NCBI RefSeq assembly: GCF_005144475.1
Contig: NZ_SWJZ01000016.1
Location: 21,823 to 85,822, forward strand
Direction of reading: 5' to 3'
DNA: 64,000 bases
Origin: Rhodobacter capsulatus
Lineage (GTDB): Bacteria; Pseudomonadota; Alphaproteobacteria; Rhodobacterales; Rhodobacteraceae
Shown piece by piece: positions 12,240-19,595 of the stretch; within the stretch, counting starts at the first letter, position 1, and each line of letters starts with the position of its first letter. The notes under the pieces were generated by a model that saw only the letters and a program-made list of their open reading frames with translations, did not search any database and was not told where the DNA came from. The translations under genes were made by a program, and so were the position numbers.

Positions 12240-13031
12240 TTAGCCCTCCGAGGCGCGGAAGGAAAGCAAGCCGTGCCGCGCCAGCCAGATCAGCCGCCGG
12301 GCGTAATTCGCCAGCTTCTGCCGATAATGCGGCAGGCGTTTGTATTTCGGGAATTTCTTCGCCCCGGCCATGGCGGTGCCGGTGATGAAGCTTTCGCCCC
12401 GGTCGCGCGGCGGCGCGGTGAAGGGCTCAAGCCCCATCAGCCTTATGTCATGGTCGAAGAAGCGGTTCAGCTCGTGGTCATGGGCGCGGCGGATCGGATA
12501 GAAGCGCGCGGCCAGCCGCGCCGCCACCGCGCGCTTGATCAGATAGCAGCCGTTGCCGGTGAAGGGCCCCCAATAGGCCATCAGCGTGAAGGGGCCAAGC
12601 TGCGCCTGCGGCAGCCGCCCCTTGGCGCGGATGCAGGAAAACCGCAAGATGTCCCAGCGCTCGGCCATCGCCAGCCCCGCCGCCAGCGCCTGGCGGAAAT
12701 CCGCGGTGAAGGTGACGTCGTCTTCGCAGATCAAGACGATCTCGGGGCCGTCTTGCGCAATCTGGCGCCAAAGCTCGACATGCGAGGCATAGCAGCCCAT
12801 ATGCCCGGCCGAGATCGGCGCCCCCATGTTGCGATGCCAGGCGGCCAGATCGGTGCGGCCGAGCAGCTCGGCCTCGCGCGCGGCGCCGTCGATGCCCTCG
12901 TAGATCGTGTAACGCATCCCGATCCGAGCGAATTCCTGCGCCACCTGCGCCTGCCGCGCCGTGGCGCGGGCCAGCGAGATCACCTGAACCGGCAGATCGG
13001 GCAGCGGGGCGGTCACGCCAGATCGCTCCAT
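12240..13031 (-). CDS. glycosyltransferase family 25 (LOS/LPS-type)
   Basis: The 263-residue product opens with VQVISLARATARQAQVAQEF and has ICEDDVTF (EDD at 103-105), as in GT25 lipooligosaccharide galactosyl/glucosyltransferases. A cysteine-rich HMGCYASHVELW segment precedes it, also a family trait. The ATG overlaps the end of neuB by 19 bases, so the two are coupled; a GTG five codons later is an alternative start. It probably decorates the core or O-chain that also receives the nonulosonic acid. Confidence 0.8.
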   Translation of the reverse strand: MERSGVTAPLPDLPVQVISLARATARQAQVAQEFARIGMRYTIYEGIDGAAREAELLGRTDLAAWHRNMGAPISAGHMGCYASHVELWRQIAQDGPEIVLICEDDVTFTADFRQALAAGLAMAERWDILRFSCIRAKGRLPQAQLGPFTLMAYWGPFTGNGCYLIKRAVAARLAARFYPIRRAHDHELNRFFDHDIRLMGLEPFTAPPRDRGESFITGTAMAGAKKFPKYKRLPHYRQKLANYARRLIWLARHGLLSFRASEG

Positions 13032-14041
13032 TTCAGCTGGGTGTTGCGGGGCAGGGCGCGGGTGGTGCGCTTGCCCACCACCTTGTCGAAATCATAGCCC
13101 GCGATCTCACCGGAGCCCGGGCGGCGGGCCCAGATGTCGGCCTCGGTGATCAGATGGCCCGCGGGCAGGTCGCGATCCGCCACCACCGAGGCCCGCGCGA
13201 AGCGATAGACCGGCTCCTCGGCCGCGGTGCGTTCCTTGGGGTTGCGGCTTGCGATCCAGATTTCCTTCGAGCGATCAATCAGATGGCGCAGCTCCGACGG
13301 GTCCATCGAATTGATGATGTCAGGCCCCACGCGATAGCGCGTGTCGGTGTAGTGCCGTTCGAGGATGCAGGCGCCCAAGGCGACCGAGGCCAGCGCCATT
13401 TCCGGCCCGATCGAGTGATCGGAAAAACCGACCGGCACGCCCGGGAAGGCATCCTGCAGATCCCGGACCCCGCGCAGCGACACGATTTCGGGCGGGCTCG
13501 GGTAAAGGTTGGTGCATTCCAGCAGCGCGAACTCGACGCCCGCGGCCTGCAAAATCTTGACACTCGCGCGGATCGTCTCGATCGTCTGCATTCCCGTCGA
13601 CAGGATCACCGGCTTGCCCAGCCGCGCGATGTGACGGATCAGCGGCAGGTTGTCCGCCTCGCCCGAGCCGATCTTGTAGGCCAAAACGCCGATGCTTTCG
13701 AGAAACTCCGCCGCCGCGCGCGAAAACGGCGTCGAAAGATAGATCATGCCCAGGCTTTCGGTGTAGCGCTTCAGCTCGATCTCGTCGTCTTGCGACAAAG
13801 CACAGCGCGCCATCACCTCCCAGATCGAGACATCGGCATTGGGCGGAAAGATCTGCTTCGCCTCGTCGGTCATCTCGTCTTCAAGGATATGGGTCTGATG
13901 CTTGACGCATTCGCAGCCCGAGGCCGCGGCCAGACGCACCATTTCCTTGGCCACGGCGAGCGAGCCGCCATGGTTGATGCCGATTTCCGCGATCACCAGC
14001 GGCGGATGCTCGGGTCCGATCTGACGCGTTCCGATCTGCAT
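13013..14041 (-). CDS. neuB: nonulosonic acid synthase (N-acetylneuraminate synthase family)
   Basis: NeuB-type enzymes condense ManNAc or a related hexosamine with phosphoenolpyruvate to give sialic, legionaminic or pseudaminic acid. The 342-residue product has the TIM-barrel N-terminus VIAEIGINHGGS (residues 16-27), the KIGSGE metal/PEP region, GFSDHSIG, and a C-terminal SAF (antifreeze-like) domain ending KVVGKRTTRALPRNTQL. An AAGGGGG Shine-Dalgarno stands about seven bases before the ATG at 14041, ruling out the longer in-frame extension. It is the first gene of a minus-strand pair with the GT25 gene. Confidence 0.92.
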   Translation of the reverse strand: MQIGTRQIGPEHPPLVIAEIGINHGGSLAVAKEMVRLAAASGCECVKHQTHILEDEMTDEAKQIFPPNADVSIWEVMARCALSQDDEIELKRYTESLGMIYLSTPFSRAAAEFLESIGVLAYKIGSGEADNLPLIRHIARLGKPVILSTGMQTIETIRASVKILQAAGVEFALLECTNLYPSPPEIVSLRGVRDLQDAFPGVPVGFSDHSIGPEMALASVALGACILERHYTDTRYRVGPDIINSMDPSELRHLIDRSKEIWIASRNPKERTAAEEPVYRFARASVVADRDLPAGHLITEADIWARRPGSGEIAGYDFDKVVGKRTTRALPRNTQLKWSDLA

Positions 14042-14111
14042 GGCATTCCCCCTTGGCTGGCCCCTTGCCACAGCCGATAGAACCCCGGGGCGCACCCGTC
14101 AAGCGGCGGGC

Positions 14112-14141
14112 AAAAGCGAAGGGCGCCCGAAGGCGCCCCTG
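14112..14141 (-). terminator. terminator after the PotD-like gene
   Basis: On the minus strand GGGCGCC and GGCGCCC pair around a TTCG tetraloop (14121-14138) and are followed by TTCGCTTTTG. It lies nine bases past the stop of the binding-protein gene and separates it from neuB. Confidence 0.7.
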
Positions 14142-14149
14142 CTGTGATC

Positions 14150-15202
14150 TCAGAACCCGGCCTTGATCTTTTCGAACTCGGCCAGTTGTTTTTCGCGTTG
14201 CTGCGGATCGTTCGGCACCTGCGGCAGGATCGGCGCCTTGACCGGGCCGATGCCCGCGGTGATCTGTTCTTCCAGCGGGATCGTCTCCATCGCCTTCAGG
14301 CTGGAATGGCCGTAGCCGATATTGTCCAGAAGCGCGCGGGCGGCTTCGGGGCGCAGCCAGGAATTCATGAAATCATAGGCTTTCGCCTCGTCGCCGGGGC
14401 CGTCCTTGAGGTTCACATAGCCGCAGAAGAAGGTGGCAGAGCCTTCCTTGGCTTCGCGCTGGAAGGCGACGGGATAGTTTTCGTTGCGCAGCGCGGTGAC
14501 GCCGTCGTTCCAGGACCAGGAAATCAGCACCTCGCCCGAGGCCATGGTCTGCGCCTGTTCGGCCGGGTCGGCCCAGTAGCTGAGCACGTTCTTGTGCGCC
14601 TCGCGCAGCCATGCGGCGGCGGCGGCGAATTGCGCGTCGGTGACCTTGGTCCAGTCGGTGACGCCGGTGGCCAGATAGGCCAGCGACCAGACGTCGTCGG
14701 AGGAATTCGGCAGCGAGATCCGGCCCTGATATTTCGGGTTCACGAAGACCTGCAGCGAGGCGACGTCTTCGGCCGGGACTTCCTCGGGGTTGTAGGCGAT
14801 GGCGGCGGCGCCCCAGTCGGTCGGGATGAACCAGACGCCCTTGTCATCCTTGAAGATCGGCGAATCGAGATATTTCGGGTCGATGTCGGCCAGCGCCGGG
14901 ATCTTCGCCGGATCCCAGGGTTCGATCAGCCCGGCATCGCGGTATTTCGACACCATCTGCGAACAGGGGTGGGCGACGTCCGCCTTGAAGCCCGAAGCGA
15001 CCTTCTGATAGGCCTCGTCGTCATCGCCATAAAAGGAATAGGTCGGCGCGTCGCCATATTTGTCCTTGTAGGCCTGATACAGGCCCTCGACCTCGAAGCC
15101 GGCCCAGTCAAAGACCAGAAGGCCGGACTCGCCTGCCTTTGCGGGCAGCGACAAGGCCAGCGCAGCCGCGGCCGAGACAAGCAGAAGCGATGATTTCTTC
15201 AT
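14150..15202 (-). CDS. ABC transporter substrate-binding protein, spermidine/putrescine (PotD) type
   Basis: This is a 350-residue periplasmic binding protein. The signal peptide (MKKSSLLLVSAAAALALSL, cleavage near AKA-GE) is followed by the group 1 fold seen in PotD/PotF proteins, including VWFIPTDWGAAAIAYNPEE and ISWSWNDGVTALRNE. The ATG at 15202 gives a complete signal peptide. No permease or ATPase gene is adjacent, so it is an orphan here and must work with components elsewhere. The ligand (polyamine or another cation) is inferred from the family only. Confidence 0.8.
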   Translation of the reverse strand: MKKSSLLLVSAAAALALSLPAKAGESGLLVFDWAGFEVEGLYQAYKDKYGDAPTYSFYGDDDEAYQKVASGFKADVAHPCSQMVSKYRDAGLIEPWDPAKIPALADIDPKYLDSPIFKDDKGVWFIPTDWGAAAIAYNPEEVPAEDVASLQVFVNPKYQGRISLPNSSDDVWSLAYLATGVTDWTKVTDAQFAAAAAWLREAHKNVLSYWADPAEQAQTMASGEVLISWSWNDGVTALRNENYPVAFQREAKEGSATFFCGYVNLKDGPGDEAKAYDFMNSWLRPEAARALLDNIGYGHSSLKAMETIPLEEQITAGIGPVKAPILPQVPNDPQQREKQLAEFEKIKAGF

Positions 15203-15336
15203 GGTGGCGTTCCCCGTTGAGATTGGATTTGCCGAAACGCTAGACCGCGGGTCGCGTGCGAACAAGTGAATATTTCGCCGCCCTTGCGGCCCGGTGTCCC
15301 CTTGCCGAACCGCTCTGGCGGCCCCAGTTGGGGGGA

Positions 15337-16755
15337 ATGCGTGATGAAACCCCGATCCTGCTCTGGTTGCGCCGCGATTTCCGGCTGAGCGACCATCCGA
15401 TGCTCTCTGCCGCCGCTGCCTCGGGGCGGCCGGTGCTGGCGCTTTTCATCCTCGACCCGCTGGCCGAAGCCTATGGCGCGGCGCCGAAATGGCGGCTGGA
15501 ACAGGCGCTTGCGGCCTTTGCCCCGGCGCTTGCGGCCTGTGGTGTGCCGCTTGTGCTGCGCCGCGGCCCGGCGCTTTCGGTGCTGCGGTCGGTTCTGGCC
15601 GAAAGCGGGGCCGGGGCGGTCTGGTGGAGCCGCGATCTGGACCCGGCGGCGATCACCCGCGACACGGAAATCAAGGCCGCGCTGCGCGCCGAGGGGCTGG
15701 AGGCGCGCTCGTTCGACGGGCAGGTGCTGTTTGCGCCCTGGGCGGTGCAGACCGGGCAGGGCGGTCCCTATCGCGTCTACACGCCGTTCTGGCGCGCGGT
15801 GCGGGGCTTGGCCGTGGCCGATCCGCTGCCCGCCGTCACCGCGCTGCGCCCCGGGCCGGTCCTGCGCGGCGAAAGCCTGTCGGCGCTGGGGCTGGGCCTT
15901 GCGATGCGGCGCGGCGCGGCGGTTGTGGCGAAATATGCCCGGGTGGGCGAGGCGGCAGCACAGGTCCGGCTGGAGCGTTTCCTGCGCGACGGCATCGAGA
16001 CCTATCAGGCGCGGCGGGATTTTCTGGCCGAGAACGCCACGTCCGACCTGTCGGAAAACCTGGCCTGGGGGGAGATCTCGCCCCGGGTGATCTGGCACGC
16101 CGGGGCGCGGGCGCTGGCGGAGGGCCGGGCGGGGGCCGAAACCTTCCTCAAGGAACTGGTCTGGCGCGAATTTGCCTGGCATCTGATGTATCATTACCCA
16201 AAGCTGGCCACGGCGAATTGGCGGCCGGACTGGGACGCTTTCCCCTGGGCGGGCGACAGTGCCGCGGCCGAGCGCTGGCGGCGCGGCCAGACCGGCGAGC
16301 CCGTCGTCGATGCCGCGATGCGCGAGATGTATGTGACCGGGCGGATGCACAACCGGGCGCGGATGATCGTCGCGTCTTACCTGACCAAGCATCTATTGAC
16401 CGATTGGCGCATCGGGCTCGCGTGGTTCGAGGAGTGCCTGATCGATCATGACCCCGCGTCGAATGCGATGGGCTGGCAATGGGTTGCGGGCTGCGGGCCG
16501 GATGCGGCGCCGTATTTCCGCGTCTTCAATCCGGCGTCTCAGGCCGAGAAATTCGACCCCGAAGGGCGCTATCGCCGGGCCTGGCTGGCCGAGGGCAACC
16601 GCCACGCGCCGCAGACCGCGCTGGATTTCTTTGCCGCCGTGCCGAAGTCCTGGGCGCTGGCGCCGGGGGCCGCCTTGCCGGCGCCGCTGATCGATCTGGC
16701 CGCGGGGCGGGACCGCGCGCTGGCGGCCTATGCGGCGCGGCCGAAGGCGGGTTGA
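15337..16755 (+). CDS. phr: deoxyribodipyrimidine photolyase
   Basis: Photolyase repairs UV-induced cyclobutane dimers using blue light. The 472-residue product has the N-terminal antenna-binding Rossmann domain (ILLWLRRDFRLSDHP) and the C-terminal FAD domain with GRMHNRARMIVASYLTKHLL, WFEECLIDHDPASNAMGWQW and YFRVFNPASQAEKFDP, the classical family signatures. The start at 15337 gives the family's usual N-terminus; an upstream in-frame ATG at 15256 adds 27 unrelated residues. It is divergent from the PotD-like gene. A light-exposed phototroph is a natural host. Confidence 0.95.
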   Translation: MRDETPILLWLRRDFRLSDHPMLSAAAASGRPVLALFILDPLAEAYGAAPKWRLEQALAAFAPALAACGVPLVLRRGPALSVLRSVLAESGAGAVWWSRDLDPAAITRDTEIKAALRAEGLEARSFDGQVLFAPWAVQTGQGGPYRVYTPFWRAVRGLAVADPLPAVTALRPGPVLRGESLSALGLGLAMRRGAAVVAKYARVGEAAAQVRLERFLRDGIETYQARRDFLAENATSDLSENLAWGEISPRVIWHAGARALAEGRAGAETFLKELVWREFAWHLMYHYPKLATANWRPDWDAFPWAGDSAAAERWRRGQTGEPVVDAAMREMYVTGRMHNRARMIVASYLTKHLLTDWRIGLAWFEECLIDHDPASNAMGWQWVAGCGPDAAPYFRVFNPASQAEKFDPEGRYRRAWLAEGNRHAPQTALDFFAAVPKSWALAPGAALPAPLIDLAAGRDRALAAYAARPKAG

Positions 16756-16854
16756 ACCGGCTCCGGCCCTGCCACGATTGCATCCCGATTTGGCCATATT
16801 TCTTTGCGATACCAATCAACCGGCAGTGTCAAGCCTGTCGGTCGGAGGTGCGAG

Positions 16855-17331
16855 ATGCAGAAAGTCGTCGTTCGTGACACCCAGATGAGCCTGCCCACGA
16901 CGGCGAAGCTGTTCGGGGCGCTTGGTCTTGCGGCCACGGGCTTCATCACCGCAGAGCTGATCCCCGGCAATCTGCCGCCTGGGACGGCGGTTCATGGGCT
17001 GGCGCTGATGGCGGCCTCGTTCGGGCTGCTGCTGGGCTGGCGGGTGATCGGGCGCAACCCGGGCCGGGGCCGGGTCAAGGTGGTCGAACGCGGGCTGCAT
17101 GCGGCGATCTATCTTCTGCTCTGGACGCTGGTGTTTCTGGGCGCGCTGCAGATGATGCGCGAAATGGCGCGCGGCCGCTATGACAGCCCGAGCGAGGCGC
17201 TGCTGGACGTGCTGGCGCAGGGGATGCGGCTGGGCGCCGAGGCGCTGCGGCTGGACGTGCTGGGCACGCTCTTTTGCGGCGCCGTGCTTTCCGCTATGCT
17301 GGCCGAATGGGCGTGGAAACGCTGGCACTAG
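16855..17331 (+). CDS. trgA: TrgA-family membrane protein (tellurite resistance)
   Basis: The 158-residue product has about four hydrophobic segments (around residues 17-35, 43-60, 78-97 and 128-148), as in TrgA of Rhodobacter sphaeroides. In that species trgA, trgB and cysK form a locus reported to raise tellurite resistance; the same three genes follow each other here. A good Shine-Dalgarno (GGAGGT, six bases before the ATG) fixes the start. The molecular function is unknown. Confidence 0.85.
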   Translation: MQKVVVRDTQMSLPTTAKLFGALGLAATGFITAELIPGNLPPGTAVHGLALMAASFGLLLGWRVIGRNPGRGRVKVVERGLHAAIYLLLWTLVFLGALQMMREMARGRYDSPSEALLDVLAQGMRLGAEALRLDVLGTLFCGAVLSAMLAEWAWKRWH

Positions 17332-17359
17332 GCCGCGCCCCAACCGCGGACGGGGCGTC

Positions 17360-18502
17360 ATGTCATTGAGCAAACTCTATTTCTTTTACGGCACCTTGGG
17401 CCATCCGCCGTTGCTTGCCGCCGTGCTGGGGCGCTCTGCCGCGCTGCGTCCGGCCCGCGCCGCGGGCTACGAAGTCCGCCACGCCTGCGACGCGGCGGGC
17501 GCGGAACTGGGTTATCCGCTGCTGGTGCCCGGCCCCGCCGGGGTCGAGGGCGTGCTGGCCGAGATCACCCCGGCCGAGGAAGAGGTGCTCGACTGGTACG
17601 AGATCGGCTACCGCAAGGCGCTGCTGAACGTGCTCGACGCCGCCGGGCAGGTCGTCGCGGCGCTGGCCTATCTGCCCGAGGATCGGCGCTGGACGCCGGG
17701 GCGGCTGTGGCGGCTGGACGACTGGGCGGCGGAAAAGGGCGATCTGGCGACGCTTGCCGTGGCCGAGGTGATGGCGCTGCGCGGGCAGGTCTCTGCGGAG
17801 GCGGCGATCGCCCGCTATCCGATGATCCGGGTCCGCGCCGCCTCGCGGCTGCGGGCGGCGCAGCCGCGCCCGGCCAGCCTGCGCCGGACCCCGGCCGCGG
17901 GCGATGTGGTGATCGAGAGCCTGACCACGCCCTATGCGAAATTCTTCGCCCTCGAGGATTACCGGCTGCGCCATCGCCGCTTCGACGGGGGGATGAGCCA
18001 GACGCTTGACCGCGCCGCCTTCGTGTCGGGCGATGCGACGGTGGTGCTGCCCTATGATCCCGTGCGCGACACCGTGCTTCTGGTCGAGCAGTTCCGCACC
18101 GGGCCCCTGGCGCGCGGCGATGCCAACCCCTGGGCGCTGGAAACCGTCGCGGGGCGCGTCGATGCGGGCGAAACCCCCGAGCAGGCCGCCCGCCGCGAGG
18201 CCGGGGAAGAGGCGGGGATCACCCTTGGCCGCCTGATCCCGGCGCCCGCGCATTACCCCTCTCCGGGGGCGAAAAGCGAATATATCTATTGCTTCATCGG
18301 GCTTTGCGATCTGCCCGAGACCGGCCCGGGTCTGGGGGGCCTCGAAGCCGAGGGCGAGGATATCCGCAGCCACCGCATTCCCTTCGACGCGATGATGGCG
18401 CTGATCGACAGCGGCGAGATCGAGACCGGGCCGCTTGTCATCCTGGCACTCTGGTTGGCACGTCTGCGCGAGGAGCTGCGCAAAACCGCCCTCGGGGCTT
18501 GA
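17360..18502 (+). CDS. trgB: TrgB: gamma-glutamylcyclotransferase-like plus Nudix hydrolase
   Basis: The 380-residue product has two parts. Residues 1-130 carry YFFYGTLGHPPLL and DWYEIGYRK, the AIG2/gamma-glutamylcyclotransferase-like fold. Residues 190-375 are an ADP-ribose-pyrophosphatase-type Nudix domain with a perfect Nudix box at 265-287 (GRVDAGE...REAGEEAGI). The same fusion is known as TrgB in Rhodobacter. It lies 28 bases after trgA and 64 before cysK. The substrate, probably a nucleotide sugar or dinucleotide, is unproven. Confidence 0.9.
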   Translation: MSLSKLYFFYGTLGHPPLLAAVLGRSAALRPARAAGYEVRHACDAAGAELGYPLLVPGPAGVEGVLAEITPAEEEVLDWYEIGYRKALLNVLDAAGQVVAALAYLPEDRRWTPGRLWRLDDWAAEKGDLATLAVAEVMALRGQVSAEAAIARYPMIRVRAASRLRAAQPRPASLRRTPAAGDVVIESLTTPYAKFFALEDYRLRHRRFDGGMSQTLDRAAFVSGDATVVLPYDPVRDTVLLVEQFRTGPLARGDANPWALETVAGRVDAGETPEQAARREAGEEAGITLGRLIPAPAHYPSPGAKSEYIYCFIGLCDLPETGPGLGGLEAEGEDIRSHRIPFDAMMALIDSGEIETGPLVILALWLARLREELRKTALGA

Positions 18503-18566
18503 GGCGCCCCCGCTTGCCCTTTAGTCTTGCCCGACCGGGCCCAACGCCCCGGGACGAGGGAGAGAC

Positions 18567-19595
18567 ATGATCTGCAAGGACCTGGCCGCCGCCATCGGCA
18601 ACACGCCGCTGATCCGCCTGAAGAAGGCGTCCGAACTGACCGGCTGCGAGATCCTCGCCAAGGCCGAATTCATGAACCCGGGCCAGTCGGTCAAGGACCG
18701 GGCGGCGCTGTACATCATCCGTGACGCGATCGCGCGCGGCGCGCTGAAACCGGGCGGCACCATCGTCGAGGGCACGGCGGGCAATACCGGCATCGGGCTG
18801 GCGCTGGTCGGCGCGGCGATGGGCTTTCGCACCGTCATCGTGATCCCGGAGACGCAAAGCCAGGAAAAGAAAGACATGCTGCGGCTGGCCGGGGCCGAGC
18901 TGGTGCAGGTGCCCGCGGCGCCCTATGCCAATCCGAACAACTATGTCCGCTATTCGGGCCGTCTGGCCGAGACGCTGGCGAGGACCGAGCCGAACGGCGT
19001 CGTCTGGGCGAACCAGTTCGACAACACCGCCAACCGGCAGGCGCATCTGGAAACCACCGGCCCGGAAATCTGGGAGCAGACCGGCGGCAAGGTCGATGGC
19101 TTCGTCTGCGCCGTGGGCTCGGGCGGGACGCTTGCGGGCGTGGGGCTGGCGCTGCAGCCGAAGGGCGTGAAGATCGCGCTCGCCGACCCCGACGGCGCGG
19201 CGCTGCACAGTTTCTACACCACGGGCGTGCTGAAATCCGAAGGCAGCTCGATCACCGAGGGCATCGGGCAGGGCCGGATCACCGCCAACCTCGAGGGCTT
19301 CACCCCGGACATGAGCTTCAACATCCCCGATGCCGAGGCGCTGCCGGTGGTCTTCGACCTTTTGTCGGAAGAGGGCATCTGCGTCGGCGGCTCTGCGGGG
19401 GTCAACGTCGCGGGGGCGATCCGCATGGCCCGCGCGATGGGTCCGGGTCACACCATCGTCACGGTGCTGTGCGATTACGGCACCCGCTACATGTCGAAAT
19501 TGTTCAACCCGGACTTCCTGCATGCCAAGGGCCTGCCGGTGCCGGCCTGGCTGGATGGCCGCGGCCAGACCGTGCCGGAGGTGTTCGAAGGATGA
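18567..19595 (+). CDS. cysK: cysteine synthase (O-acetylserine sulfhydrylase)
   Basis: A PLP enzyme that makes cysteine from O-acetylserine and sulfide. The 342-residue product has the PLP lysine in NPGQSVKDRA (K43), the substrate loop EGTAGNTGIGLA and the phosphate-binding AVGSGGTLAGVG. It belongs to the trgA-trgB-cysK tellurite locus, where thiol supply may help detoxify tellurite. The stop codon overlaps the ATG of the next gene, so the channel gene is translationally coupled. Confidence 0.95.
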   Translation: MICKDLAAAIGNTPLIRLKKASELTGCEILAKAEFMNPGQSVKDRAALYIIRDAIARGALKPGGTIVEGTAGNTGIGLALVGAAMGFRTVIVIPETQSQEKKDMLRLAGAELVQVPAAPYANPNNYVRYSGRLAETLARTEPNGVVWANQFDNTANRQAHLETTGPEIWEQTGGKVDGFVCAVGSGGTLAGVGLALQPKGVKIALADPDGAALHSFYTTGVLKSEGSSITEGIGQGRITANLEGFTPDMSFNIPDAEALPVVFDLLSEEGICVGGSAGVNVAGAIRMARAMGPGHTIVTVLCDYGTRYMSKLFNPDFLHAKGLPVPAWLDGRGQTVPEVFEG

